64,000 nucleotides of DNA from JAJNPS01 sp031378845 (GCA_031378845.1 JANNES010000021.1:372001-436000), one strand, 5' to 3'; counted from the first letter of the stretch, positions 34,320 to 42,997 are shown. Notes: generated by a model from the sequence alone, not told the origin. Program-made: numbers and translations.

Positions 34320-35347
34320 CCGACGGGCACCCAAAGTACGTCGTCGATCCGCGGCGCGCCGGTGGCCAGCATCACCACGCGGTCAAAGCCCATCGCGATG
34401 CCGGAGGCTGCGGGCATCTGGGCCAAGGCGCTCAGAAACTCCTCGTCCAGGGGATAGCGTTCCCCATAGACGCGGGCCTTTTCGTCCATTTCTTCGACAA
34501 AGCGGCGGCGCTGTTCGGCGGGGTCGGTCAACTCGCCAAACCCATTGGCCAGTTCCACCCCGCAGGCATAGACCTCGAACCGTTCGGCCAGACGTTTGTC
34601 CGCGGGCAGGCGGCGGGCAAGGGCGGCCTCGGCGGCGGGATAGCGGTCAAGAATGGTGATGCGCCCCTGCCCCAGCTTTGGCTCGATGTGGCTCACCAAG
34701 ACACGGGCAAAGAGGTCCGACCAGGTGTCGCCATCGGTGGTGCGAAGGTTGCCCGTTTGCTGGCGCAGGGCATCGACATCGGGCGTGCCGTCCGGGGCAA
34801 AGGTCGCCATCAGGTCGATGCCGGCGTATTGGTCGAACGCCTCCACCACGCCCAGGCGTTCGGGCGGCAGCATGGGGTCGCAGGTCCGGTCGCGGTAGCG
34901 CAAGGTGGGTCCGGCAGCGGCGGCGGCCAGCCGGATCAGGGCCACGCAATCGTCCATCACCGCGTCATAGGGCGCGCCCGCGCGGTACCATTCCAGCATG
35001 GTGAATTCGGGGCTGTGCAGCGGCCCCCGCTCGCGGTTGCGCCAGACATGGGCAAAGGCGTGGATGCGGGTCTCCCCGGCTGCGAGAAGTTTTTTCATCG
35101 CGAATTCGGGGCTGGTCTGCAGGTACATCTGCCGGGCCACGCCATCGGTCCCAATCGCCTCGGTATGAAACGCATGCAGATGCGCCTCGTTGCCGGGGCT
35201 GACCTGCAAGGCTGCCGGATCGACCTCGGTAAAGCCCTGATCGCCCAGCCAGCCCCGCATCGCCGTCTGGATGCGGTTGCGGGTCATCAGCAGCGGGCGG
35301 CGGTCGGCATGGGTGGCGGCATCCCACCACGGGGTCAGGGGCGTCAT
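34316..35347 (-). CDS. epmA: EF-P lysine aminoacylase EpmA
   Basis: 343-residue class II lysyl-tRNA synthetase-like catalytic core without anticodon-binding domain, the architecture of EpmA (also called GenX/PoxA/YjeA). Motif 2 is VWRNRERGPLHSPEFTMLEW and motif 3 is SGIAMGFDRVVML near the C-terminus. It attaches beta-lysine to a conserved lysine of elongation factor P. The efp gene is adjacent and divergent with about 100 bases between them. EpmB, which makes beta-lysine, is not in the window. Confidence 0.93.
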   Translation of the reverse strand: MTPLTPWWDAATHADRRPLLMTRNRIQTAMRGWLGDQGFTEVDPAALQVSPGNEAHLHAFHTEAIGTDGVARQMYLQTSPEFAMKKLLAAGETRIHAFAHVWRNRERGPLHSPEFTMLEWYRAGAPYDAVMDDCVALIRLAAAAAGPTLRYRDRTCDPMLPPERLGVVEAFDQYAGIDLMATFAPDGTPDVDALRQQTGNLRTTDGDTWSDLFARVLVSHIEPKLGQGRITILDRYPAAEAALARRLPADKRLAERFEVYACGVELANGFGELTDPAEQRRRFVEEMDEKARVYGERYPLDEEFLSALAQMPAASGIAMGFDRVVMLATGAPRIDDVLWVPVG

Positions 35348-35450
35348 GGCAACTTTCGGGGGGCTGGAGATTTTGCGGCGGATCGGCTAGAGGCTGTGGC
35401 AATTGTCGCCGTCATACGCGGCCCCCCGATCCATCGCAAGGAATACACCG

Positions 35451-36017
35451 TTGAAAGTCATCGCCTCATCGCTGCGCAAGGGCAACGTGGTTGAGCTGGA
35501 CGGCAAGCTTTATGCTGTCCTTACGGCCGAGAATTTCCACCCCGGCAAAGGCACACCCACCACCAGCGTGGACATGCGCCGCATCTCGGACGGGGTGAAG
35601 GTGAGCGAGCGCTGGCGCACCACCGAGATGGTGGAAAAGGCCTCGGTGGATGACCGCGAGCATGACTTCCTCTACGAGGACAGCGAGGGATTCCACTTCA
35701 TGGAGCCCACCACCTATGAGCAGATCACGGTGCATCCCGATGTGGTGGGGGACGGCAAGGTGTACCTCACCGACGGGATACGCGTGCATCTGAAGACATT
35801 CGACGGCGCCGCGATTGCCATCGAATTCCCGATGCGGGTGGTGGTGGAGATCGTGGAGACCGAGCCGGTGGTGAAGGGACAGACGGCGAGTTCGTCCTAC
35901 AAGCCCGCGATTTGTTCGAACGGGCTGCGGGTGATGGTGCCCCCCCATATCGGGCCGGGGGTGAAGATCGAGATCAACACGGATGATAACAGCTATCAGG
36001 GGCGGGTGAAGGATTGA
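35451..36017 (+). CDS. efp: Translation elongation factor P
   Basis: 188-residue EF-P that relieves ribosome stalling at polyproline. The start is TTG at 35451, giving KVIASSLRKGNVVE; no ATG or GTG fits the family N-terminus. Three domains are present. The modification site is Lys33 in HPGKG, which matches Lys34 of E. coli EF-P. The adjacent epmA gene predicts beta-lysylation there. The C-terminal domain ends in GPGVKIEINTDDNSYQGRVKD. A clear terminator follows. Confidence 0.95.
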   Translation: MKVIASSLRKGNVVELDGKLYAVLTAENFHPGKGTPTTSVDMRRISDGVKVSERWRTTEMVEKASVDDREHDFLYEDSEGFHFMEPTTYEQITVHPDVVGDGKVYLTDGIRVHLKTFDGAAIAIEFPMRVVVEIVETEPVVKGQTASSSYKPAICSNGLRVMVPPHIGPGVKIEINTDDNSYQGRVKD

Positions 36018-36041
36018 GGTTTGGGGCCCCGACAGGGGGGT

Positions 36042-36064
36042 GTCCCGAGTCGGGACGCTTTTTT
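36042..36064 (+). terminator. Rho-independent terminator of efp
   Basis: GTCCCGA (36042-36048) pairs with TCGGGAC (36050-36056), leaving a small loop after fraying, followed by GC and six T. It is 25 bases downstream of the efp stop and separates efp from the A+T-rich gene that follows. Confidence 0.85.
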
Positions 36065-36098
36065 AGATGAGTGATTGCAAGGGGTTGGGGTGGTGGAA

Positions 36099-36113
36099 TT
36101 AAGGTTGTGTTAA
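36099..36113. promoter_or_regulatory. CtrA-type box TTAA-N7-TTAA
   Basis: TTAA at 36099-36102 and TTAA at 36110-36113 are separated by exactly 7 bases, the full consensus site of the alphaproteobacterial cell-cycle and motility regulator CtrA. The half-sites are part of a repeated TTAAGGTT. It is about 135 bases upstream of the ATPase gene. Confidence 0.4.
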
Positions 36114-36246
36114 GGTTTGGGGGGGAAACTACAACGCGCAAAAACTCGCCTACCAGTCAAGCCGGACACATGTCTTTGCAAGAGTCGTTAAATTGCCTCT
36201 TTTCTTCTGCAGGGTACGCCAAAGTTCGGCGGCCTCGGACTGCTAG

Positions 36247-38055
36247 TTGGAAGTAAAGTGGGACAACTTGATTAAAGCGAGAAAACGGTTCAACAAAGTT
36301 AACTTCACGCGCTTTAAGGCTTTTAGAGCTTTAGAAGTAAACCTCAATCAATTCAACATACTTGTTGGACCAAACAATGCCGGCAAGTCAACAATCCTCA
36401 CAGCATTTAGAATCCTTGCAGCCGCCATTAGACGCGCTGAGAGCAAGAAAGCAGAGATCGTAGATGGCCCACTTGGAAAAGTCTATGGACACAAAGTTGA
36501 ACTAGCAAACATTTCAGTCGCCTACGAAAACATCTATTTCAACTATGATGAAACAATTCCGGCCCAGATCGTATTTCACATATCCGGCGGCAACACTTTG
36601 ACGTTATACTTTCCCGAACAGGGAATTTGCAATCTCATTCCGGATGCTCAAGGACGACCGTGCGTTAACCCGAAGTCCTTTCAAAGTGAATTTGACTGTT
36701 CTATTGGGTTTGTCCCAATACTTGGGCCAGTTGAGCATAATGAACTGCGATATGAAAAGGAAGCCGCTCGACTAGCGCTATTCAATTATGGTGCGGCTCG
36801 AAACTTTCGAAATATTTGGTATCACTTCCCTGATAAGTTCGCAGAATTTCGCAAAGCTATAAATGAGACATGGCCAGGCATGGACATAGAACCTCCCTCG
36901 GTCGATACGTCGCATGCCAAGCCAAGATTACATATGTTTTGCCCAGAGGATCGAATACCTCGCGAGATATTCTGGGCAGGCTTTGGATTTCAAGTTTGGT
37001 GTCAAATGCTGACCCACATAATTCAATCGAGCCATGTTTCTCTGTTCTTGATTGATGAGCCCGATATATACCTTCACTCTGATCTGCAGCGGCAGCTTCT
37101 TGCCATCTTGCGGACCTTGGGGCCAGACATATTAATTGCCACGCATTCAACAGAAATCATTACTGAAGCGGAAGCAGACGATATACTTTTGATTGCAAAG
37201 GGTAAGACAAGGTCCAAGCGGATAAAGAATCCAAGTCAGCTAGAGGAAATCTTTCGACTACTTGGATCAAATGTCAATCCCATTCTAACTCAAGTCGCAA
37301 AAACACGGCGCGTTGTTTTTGTTGAAGGAAAGGACTTCCAGATACTAAGTCGATTTGCGGCAAAGCTTGGACTTCATAAAGTCTCAACACGAAACTCTTT
37401 TGCTGTTGTGCCAGTCGATGGTTTCAACCCGGAGAGAACAAGGAGTATAAAGGCGGGAATGGAGTTTACGCTAGGTTCCAGCATCGCGACAGCGGTGGTT
37501 CTGGATCGCGACTACCGATCAGACAAAGAGAGGAAACACATTCTACATCAATGTCTAGAGTATGCCGAAACAGTTGTGATACACCACTGTAAGGAGATTG
37601 AGAATTATTTGCTGGTGCCCGCGGCAATAGATCGTGCTGCGACAAGTCGGATCGCCGATCGGAACGCAAGAACAGGAGAGAAGGCGACTTATTCTCACAG
37701 TGCCGCACATATTCTTCAGGAGTTTACGGACAAGCAAGAACACTACGTGACGAGTCAGTATCTTGCGTTGCGGCGAAGATTCGAGAAATTGATCAGGACC
37801 GGTGAGTACGAGGAAAAGATTGATGCCGATGAGTTAAAGTTGTTTTCGGAAAAGTGGTCGAAGCCAGATGGTAGGATAGAGATCATACCTGGGAAGTCAG
37901 CAATAAGTCATGTCAATGGTATCTTGCAAGATGCCTACCAGATTTCGCTAACAACGACTGCACTTGTCGACGCAATTCACGTTACTGAAATTCATCCAGA
38001 CCTCCGAAGTCTACTTGAGTCACTTGACGGCTTTTGTACCGTTGAGCCTCATTGA
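36247..38055 (+). CDS. OLD-family ATPase with TOPRIM nuclease domain (candidate defence gene)
   Basis: 602-residue protein with an N-terminal AAA/ABC-type ATPase (Walker A GPNNAGKST at 41-49, Walker B LFLIDEPD at 267-273, switch His in ATHS at 300) and a C-terminal TOPRIM domain (Glu360 in VFVEGKD, DRD at 420-422, then EIENYLL at 450-456). This is the OLD / Gabija GajA / PARIS-like architecture, ATP-controlled nucleases that sense phage. No helicase or toxin partner lies next to it. The start is uncertain: TTG 36247 or TTG 36268. The gene is A+T-rich against its neighbours (26 G+C in the 60 bases from 37201) and uses codons rare elsewhere in the window, so it looks acquired. Confidence 0.85.
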   Translation: MEVKWDNLIKARKRFNKVNFTRFKAFRALEVNLNQFNILVGPNNAGKSTILTAFRILAAAIRRAESKKAEIVDGPLGKVYGHKVELANISVAYENIYFNYDETIPAQIVFHISGGNTLTLYFPEQGICNLIPDAQGRPCVNPKSFQSEFDCSIGFVPILGPVEHNELRYEKEAARLALFNYGAARNFRNIWYHFPDKFAEFRKAINETWPGMDIEPPSVDTSHAKPRLHMFCPEDRIPREIFWAGFGFQVWCQMLTHIIQSSHVSLFLIDEPDIYLHSDLQRQLLAILRTLGPDILIATHSTEIITEAEADDILLIAKGKTRSKRIKNPSQLEEIFRLLGSNVNPILTQVAKTRRVVFVEGKDFQILSRFAAKLGLHKVSTRNSFAVVPVDGFNPERTRSIKAGMEFTLGSSIATAVVLDRDYRSDKERKHILHQCLEYAETVVIHHCKEIENYLLVPAAIDRAATSRIADRNARTGEKATYSHSAAHILQEFTDKQEHYVTSQYLALRRRFEKLIRTGEYEEKIDADELKLFSEKWSKPDGRIEIIPGKSAISHVNGILQDAYQISLTTTALVDAIHVTEIHPDLRSLLESLDGFCTVEPH

Positions 38056-38062
38056 TACTGGA

Positions 38063-38131
38063 AGGATGGGTGCCTAGACGCCCGGCAGGACCGTCCACTG
38101 TCGAGCAATTCGTGGGTTCAAAACCCATCCT
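38063..38131. repeat. Inverted repeat and T-arm-like hairpin at the gene border
   Basis: AGGATGGGT (38063-38071) is repeated inverted as ACCCATCCT (38123-38131). Within the right arm, GTGGG-TTCAAAA-CCCAT (38112-38128) has the form of a tRNA T-arm, and the bases before it resemble the 3' end of bacterial serine tRNAs. No matching acceptor strand was found upstream, so there is no complete tRNA. It may be a hairpin terminator or a relic of an attachment site. It abuts the murI stop codon. Confidence 0.45.
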
Positions 38132-38942
38132 ACGCCGCCTCGAACACCACCGATTTCCGCATGAACTGCGTCGCCCGGCTGCTCACCGCTTTCGGGTCTC
38201 CCGTCGTCAGGAACCGCGACTTCGTCCCCTTCCCCTTCATCTCGGGCCGACGCTCCAGATAGTCGGCGAGGCTCTCCGCCACCAGGTTCGGTTGGCTGTA
38301 GACCTTCACCCCCGGCCCCAGGGCGTCCTCGAACACCTTTTCCATCAACGGATAATGCGTGCAGCCCAGCACCGCCGCCTCGGGGTGGGGCATGCGGCGT
38401 TTCAGGGCGTCGACGTGGCTGCGGACCAGCGCCTCGGCCAGGATCTCATCGCCCTGCTCGATCGCGTCGACGACGCCGCCGCAGGGTTGCGCCTCGACGT
38501 CGACGCCGATGGCCCGGAACGCCAGTTCGCGCTGAAAGGCGCGGCTGGCGACGGTGGCGGGGGTGGCAAAGAGCGCGATGTGCTTCACTTCGACCTCGCG
38601 CGGGGCAGAGTTGTCGCCCCATTGACGCTCGGTCACCGCCTCGATCATCGGGACGAACACGCCCAGCACGCGCTTCGATTTGGGGACCCAGGTTTCCTGC
38701 ATGCGTTTTAGCGCGGCGGCAGAGGCGGTGTTGCAGGCGAGGATGACCAGATCGCAGCCCTCGGCCCAGAGCCGCTCCACCGACGCCGTGGTCAGGTTGA
38801 AGATGTCGTCGGGCGTGCGCACGCCGTAGGGCGCATGGGCGTTGTCGCCGAGATAGACAAAGGGTACGTCGGGCAGGCGGCGCGCGACCGCATCAAGGAC
38901 GGTCAATCCGCCCAGACCACTATCGAAAATGCCGACCGCCAT
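38130..38942 (-). CDS. murI: Glutamate racemase MurI
   Basis: 270-residue cofactor-independent racemase that supplies D-glutamate for peptidoglycan. Both catalytic cysteines are visible: Cys70 in ILACNTASA and Cys194 in LGCTHYPLM. The N-terminal GIFDSGLGGLTVL and Asp/Ser pair are also conserved. The length is typical. Upstream, 38 bases away, is an acyltransferase gene on the same strand. Confidence 0.96.
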   Translation of the reverse strand: MAVGIFDSGLGGLTVLDAVARRLPDVPFVYLGDNAHAPYGVRTPDDIFNLTTASVERLWAEGCDLVILACNTASAAALKRMQETWVPKSKRVLGVFVPMIEAVTERQWGDNSAPREVEVKHIALFATPATVASRAFQRELAFRAIGVDVEAQPCGGVVDAIEQGDEILAEALVRSHVDALKRRMPHPEAAVLGCTHYPLMEKVFEDALGPGVKVYSQPNLVAESLADYLERRPEMKGKGTKSRFLTTGDPKAVSSRATQFMRKSVVFEAA

Positions 38943-38980
38943 GCCCTGCCCCTTTCTTGTCGTCGCGAGGCTTTGGGGGG

Positions 38981-39892
38981 TTAGCGCCGCCCTGCCCCGT
39001 CGCGGGATTTGTACCTGTCCTCAAACTCGTAGCCCGGATCATAGGACTGCAAAGGGCGCGGCGAAAGGGCATAGGTGGCGCGGCGCAGCGTTTCCATCAT
39101 CGCTGTGGCATCGCCGTAAAGGGGCGTCAGGGTGTCCTGCGGGATCGGCTGGCCCACGACGACGCGCACCGGGGCATCGGTGCGGGCGCGAAACTCCTTG
39201 ATCAGAAGGGCGAGGCGCAAGGAATAGTGCAGCCGCGAGGCAAGCTGGAAAAGGCGCGAGTTATGGCCTTCGAAGAACACAGGGACGACGGTGGCACCGG
39301 ATTTGGCGATCATCTTGGCGGTGAAATTGCGCCATACGGGGTCCATCGGCGGGCCGAACGCGCGGGCCGAGGTGGAGACGGTGCCGCCCGGAAAGACGCC
39401 GATGGCACCGCCCTCGGCGAGGTAACTCAGCGCCGTCGCGCGGCTTTCGAGGTTCAGGCGCGTGGCCTCTTTGGTGGCGTCAAACGAGATCGGCAAGAGC
39501 ACGCGGTCGAGGGCCTCGGCCCGTTTGAAGACGGCATTGGCAAGGATGCGAAACCCGTCGCGGCGCTGGTCCAGAAGATGGCCCAGCATCAGCCCGTCGA
39601 GGATGCCGTAAGGGTGGTTCGACGTGAGGATCAAGGGGCCAGTGCCGGGGATATTGTCAAGGCTGCCACCAACGACGTCGAGGCTGAGGCCGAATTTCTC
39701 CGGGATGACCTCCCAAAAGCTGCGGCCACGGGCGACTTCTGCCTCATAGCCACGGGCGCGGCGGATGAGGGATTTGCGCCCCGTCGAGTTTTCCAGAAGG
39801 CGGATCACACTGCGGCTGGCGATGGTTTGGCCGGAGGTCGCATAGGTGATGTCACGAGTAACGTCGGACGACGCATCAACGGATCTTGGCAC
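38981..39892 (-). CDS. Lysophospholipid acyltransferase family protein (PlsC-like)
   Basis: 303-residue acyltransferase. SNHPYGILDG (about 91-100) is a variant of the HX4D catalytic motif, and IGVFPGGTVST is the glycerophosphate-binding EGT-like block. The family acylates lysophosphatidic acid or lyso-ornithine lipid at the membrane. The start is GTG 39892 with a strong GAGGAGG ribosome site. Co-directional with murI, 38 bases upstream. The acceptor lipid is unknown. Confidence 0.82.
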   Translation of the reverse strand: MPRSVDASSDVTRDITYATSGQTIASRSVIRLLENSTGRKSLIRRARGYEAEVARGRSFWEVIPEKFGLSLDVVGGSLDNIPGTGPLILTSNHPYGILDGLMLGHLLDQRRDGFRILANAVFKRAEALDRVLLPISFDATKEATRLNLESRATALSYLAEGGAIGVFPGGTVSTSARAFGPPMDPVWRNFTAKMIAKSGATVVPVFFEGHNSRLFQLASRLHYSLRLALLIKEFRARTDAPVRVVVGQPIPQDTLTPLYGDATAMMETLRRATYALSPRPLQSYDPGYEFEDRYKSRDGAGRR

Positions 39893-40102
39893 CTTGTCCT
39901 CCTCTCATTCCCGACTTTGACGTGCCACGGGCGCATGACAAAGCGATGACGATCAGGCAATGCGCGCCGTTTTGCACAAATATCAAAGACAGCCGAGCAA
40001 AGATCAGAGGCAAATCTTGCCTGGACGCTGTTCTCAGGCCGCGTTTGTGCCTACATAGCCGCAGAGTTTCGGGTTTGGCGGACAGGCAGGGTGGAAATCG
40101 GG

Positions 40103-40996
40103 ATGGACTGGGACAAGCTGCGGATTTTTCACGCGGTGGCTGAACGCGGCAGCCTTACCCACGCGGGCGATGTGCTGCATCTGAGCCAGTCCGCTGTCAG
40201 CCGCCAGATCCGCGCGCTGGAGGAAAGCCTGTCGGTGACGCTGTTTCATCGCCATGCTCGGGGGCTGATCCTGACCGAACAGGGGGAGCTGCTGTATGAC
40301 GCGACCCAGCAGATGGTCAAACGTCTGGATGCCACCGCCGCGCGCATCCGCGACAGCGAGGACGAGGTGCTGGGCGAGTTGCGGGTGACGACGACCACCG
40401 GGTTCGGCACGCTGTGGCTGGCCCCGCGGCTGCCGGCGCTTTACAAGAAATATCCCGCCCTCAAGATCGACCTGATGCTGGAAGAGCGCGTGCTGGACCT
40501 GCCGATGCGTGAGGCCGACGTGGCGATCCGCATGAAAGAGCCGACGCAGGCCGATCTCATCCGCAAACGGCTGATGCAGATCCGCATGCGGCTCTATGCG
40601 ACGCCGGAATACCTGGCCGAAAGCGGCACGCCTCACACCACGGCAGACCTGTCCCAGCACCGGCTGATCTGCCAGCATGCGGGCACTTCACAGGTCGCTG
40701 CGGGGGCCCTGCTGGTGGCGGAACTGATGAGCCATGACATCCCCTCGACGCTGACCATCAACAACTATTTCGGGGTCCTGCAAGCGGTGCTGAGCCATCT
40801 TGGGATCGGCGTGCTTCCTGATTACATCACCGAGGATTTCCCCAATCTCGTGCGCGTCCTGCCCGAGGTCGAATCCGGCGAGGTTCCGGTGTTTCTTGCC
40901 TACCCCGAAGAGCTACGCCATTCCAAGCGCGTCGCCGTCTTTCGCGAGTTTGTGACCGAAGAGATCTTTACCTATCGCAAACGCCAGCAGGACTGA
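40103..40996 (+). CDS. LysR-family transcriptional regulator
   Basis: 297-residue regulator. The helix-turn-helix is in residues about 5-60 (LRIFHAVAERGSLTHAGDVLHLSQSAVSRQIRALEE read in part), followed by a periplasmic-binding-like effector domain. ATG 40103 is preferred over an in-frame GTG 12 bases upstream because MDWDKLRIF is the usual N-terminus. No divergent metabolic gene suggests a target; the acyltransferase gene is divergent at 210 bases. Confidence 0.9.
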   Translation: MDWDKLRIFHAVAERGSLTHAGDVLHLSQSAVSRQIRALEESLSVTLFHRHARGLILTEQGELLYDATQQMVKRLDATAARIRDSEDEVLGELRVTTTTGFGTLWLAPRLPALYKKYPALKIDLMLEERVLDLPMREADVAIRMKEPTQADLIRKRLMQIRMRLYATPEYLAESGTPHTTADLSQHRLICQHAGTSQVAAGALLVAELMSHDIPSTLTINNYFGVLQAVLSHLGIGVLPDYITEDFPNLVRVLPEVESGEVPVFLAYPEELRHSKRVAVFREFVTEEIFTYRKRQQD

Positions 40997-41100
40997 CACC
41001 GGGCCGACAGCGGCCGTGCCGATGACCGGCGCCCCCGCGCGTCCACTATGCTATGCGTGCAACACATAGCGGCATTGCTGCACATGCAGCATGCTGCGTA

Positions 41101-41217
41101 TTGAACTCATGAGGTCAGAACCCTACGTTGAGGCTTGAGCGAAGGGGATGCCATTGGCGTCCTTGCCGTTCATACCTCCCTGTTGGACTTGGCCGAGCTT
41201 TTGCTCGGCCTTTTTTT
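41101..41217 (+). ncRNA. Candidate small RNA ending in a strong terminator
   Basis: The stretch after the LysR gene has no convincing coding frame yet ends in a textbook terminator (41191-41217). Upstream are short inverted repeats (CTATG...CATAG at 41051-41069, GCTGCA-CAT-GCAGC at 41077-41090). The interior contains CCTCCC at about 41175-41181, an anti-Shine-Dalgarno-like sequence found in loops of several alphaproteobacterial trans-acting small RNAs. The 5' end is a guess. It could alternatively be a long 3' untranslated region of the LysR gene. Confidence 0.4.
41191..41217 (+). terminator. Rho-independent terminator
   Basis: GGCCGAGC-TTTT-GCTCGGCC (41191-41210) is a perfect 8-base-pair hairpin followed by seven T. 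It is the strongest terminator in the window and ends a plus-strand transcript. Confidence 0.92.
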
Positions 41218-41219
41218 AT

Positions 41220-41761
41220 GCGCGGGCATGAGACGCGCCGTTGTGCCGCCGAACAACCGCGTGCACCAAGTCGTTGGCGTCCGCTCGTACCGCTACGATC
41301 CGCGTGAATTTCTCGCGCAAGGTCTGCGCCTTTTGGTTCACGCAGGCGCCATCCTTTGTCGTTTCGACCACGCAGTTATCGGCCACGATCACGGACCCGG
41401 ACTCTGTCCAGATGCGACCCGGTTGATGCAGATGCATGTATCTGAACGCAGATGGATTGCGGTCAACCTTGGTGCAACTGCAGGAACCGCTGCACTCGGG
41501 GAACAGGCAAGGAACGCACGCAACAGACGATCTGGCATGGGCGCGGCCGGTAAGGGCCCGCGCGTGTCGTCGTGGGTGCGGTGCAAGCCGATCTGAGGGC
41601 GGCGGGCTTGGCGCCCGCTCGGGCTGGGACGACGCGTGGCGCTGATCAAGGCCGGGCACGGGTTGCCAAAGGCGATGTGGCCCTCCTACCGGGCGGCAAT
41701 CCAGACGCATGTCAGCGCAAAGCCGAAGCCGGTTCAGGCCGGGGCGGCTGATCGGCAGGGA
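41220..41761. other. 540-base stretch without a convincing gene
   Basis: Between the terminator and the sigma factor gene. A minus-strand frame from 41437 to 41216 (73 codons) has coding-like third positions and a sensible peptide (VIVADNCVVETTKDG, TLREKFTRIVAVRADAND), but no ribosome site and no family I recognise. It may be a gene remnant. Plus-strand frames here look like shadows. Confidence 0.4.
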
Positions 41762-42985
41762 CTAGGACATCAGGCGGGCGCGTCTTTGTTCAAGGAACCG
41801 CACGTCTGCAAAGGATGCGGCCAGCGCGATGGCGCGGTCATAAGAGGCAAGTGCGGCCTCGGTCTGGCCGTTTCGCGAGAGCAGATCGGCGTGGGCTGCG
41901 TGGAACGGCTGGTAGCCGTCCAAGGCCTCGGCCAGCGGTGCCAGTGCCAGCAGGCCCGCCTCTGATCCGTCAGCTTCGGCCACGGCAACGGCGTGGTTCA
42001 GGGCGATGACGGGCGTAGGCTCGTATCGCATCAGGCCATGGTAGAGCCGCGCAATCTGGCGCCAGTCGGAACCGTCTGCGCCATGGCACGCAGCGATGGC
42101 CGCCTTGATCTGGAACGGTCCGGGGTCTTGGCGCGTGATGGCAGTTTCCAAAACCGCCTGGCCATCGGCCCAGACCGTGTGGTCCCACAAGCTGCGGTCT
42201 TGATCGTTGAGCGCGACGGTCTCGCCTTTTGCATCCATCCGCGCAGGCTTGCGCGCATGCGTCAGCAACATGAGGGCAAGACAGCCCTCGACCTCGGCCT
42301 CACCTGCGCGCAGGGCGTCAACCATGCGTCCCAGATAGATCGCCTCTTCGCACAAATCGCGGCCTTCCGAGGGGCCCATTGTGTAGCCTGCGTTGAAGAT
42401 CAGATAGATAACCGTGAGGACAGAATTCAGCCTTTCGGTCCAGTCCTGTGGTCCCGGCACCACAAAGGGGATGCGCGCGGCGGCGATCTTGGCCTTGGCG
42501 CGCGACAGGCGCTGGCCCATCGCACGGTCCTGATCGAGAAAGGCGCGGGCGATTTCGGGGGTGGAAAGGCCGCCAAGCGTCCGCAATGTCAGCGCGATGC
42601 GCGACTTTGGGTCCAGCGCCGGATGGCAGCAGGTAAAGATCAGGCGCAGGCGTTCGTCGATGATCATTTCGGGTTCCGTCTGGGAGGCTTCTTCGACGGC
42701 CAAAAGTGCTGCCGCGGCGGCCGTGCGGGCTTCGCGTTTGCCGCCCCGCAGCCGGTCGATGGCCTTGCGCGGCGCGACCCGCAGCAGCCAGCCTTGCGGC
42801 GATGCGGGCAGGCCCGTCCTGCCCCAATGCGTTAGCGCCGACATGCAGGCCTCTTGCAGTGCGTCCTCTGCCAGTTGGAAGTCGCGCAACCGCGCGATCA
42901 GTGCTGCGACAAGCCGCCCCCGGTCATTGCGCATCACCGTCTCAAGGGCGCGGGTGATGGCAATCGCGTTGGGGGCGGCGGGCAT
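41762..42985 (-). CDS. ECF sigma factor, ECF42-like with C-terminal extension
   Basis: 407-residue sigma-70 family protein. Sigma region 2 (about 15-80, FQLAEDALQEACMSALTHW) and region 4 (about 110-165, RTLGGLSTPEIARAFL) are followed by about 220 residues of helical TPR-like extension. That architecture, together with the YciI/DGPF gene just upstream, is characteristic of group ECF42. These lack a classical anti-sigma factor; the extension is thought to control activity. Transcribed after the YciI gene with a 12-base gap. Confidence 0.9.
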   Translation of the reverse strand: MPAAPNAIAITRALETVMRNDRGRLVAALIARLRDFQLAEDALQEACMSALTHWGRTGLPASPQGWLLRVAPRKAIDRLRGGKREARTAAAAALLAVEEASQTEPEMIIDERLRLIFTCCHPALDPKSRIALTLRTLGGLSTPEIARAFLDQDRAMGQRLSRAKAKIAAARIPFVVPGPQDWTERLNSVLTVIYLIFNAGYTMGPSEGRDLCEEAIYLGRMVDALRAGEAEVEGCLALMLLTHARKPARMDAKGETVALNDQDRSLWDHTVWADGQAVLETAITRQDPGPFQIKAAIAACHGADGSDWRQIARLYHGLMRYEPTPVIALNHAVAVAEADGSEAGLLALAPLAEALDGYQPFHAAHADLLSRNGQTEAALASYDRAIALAASFADVRFLEQRRARLMS

Positions 42986-42997
42986 GGCTCAGGCCGT

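Noticed and set aside
38055..38140. Complete tRNA gene at the border of the A+T-rich gene
   Set aside because: Only a T-arm-like hairpin is present; no complementary acceptor strand, D-arm or anticodon arm could be built.
41135..41596. 153-codon plus-strand frame through the terminator region
   Set aside because: It crosses a strong terminator hairpin and T-run and has no family features.
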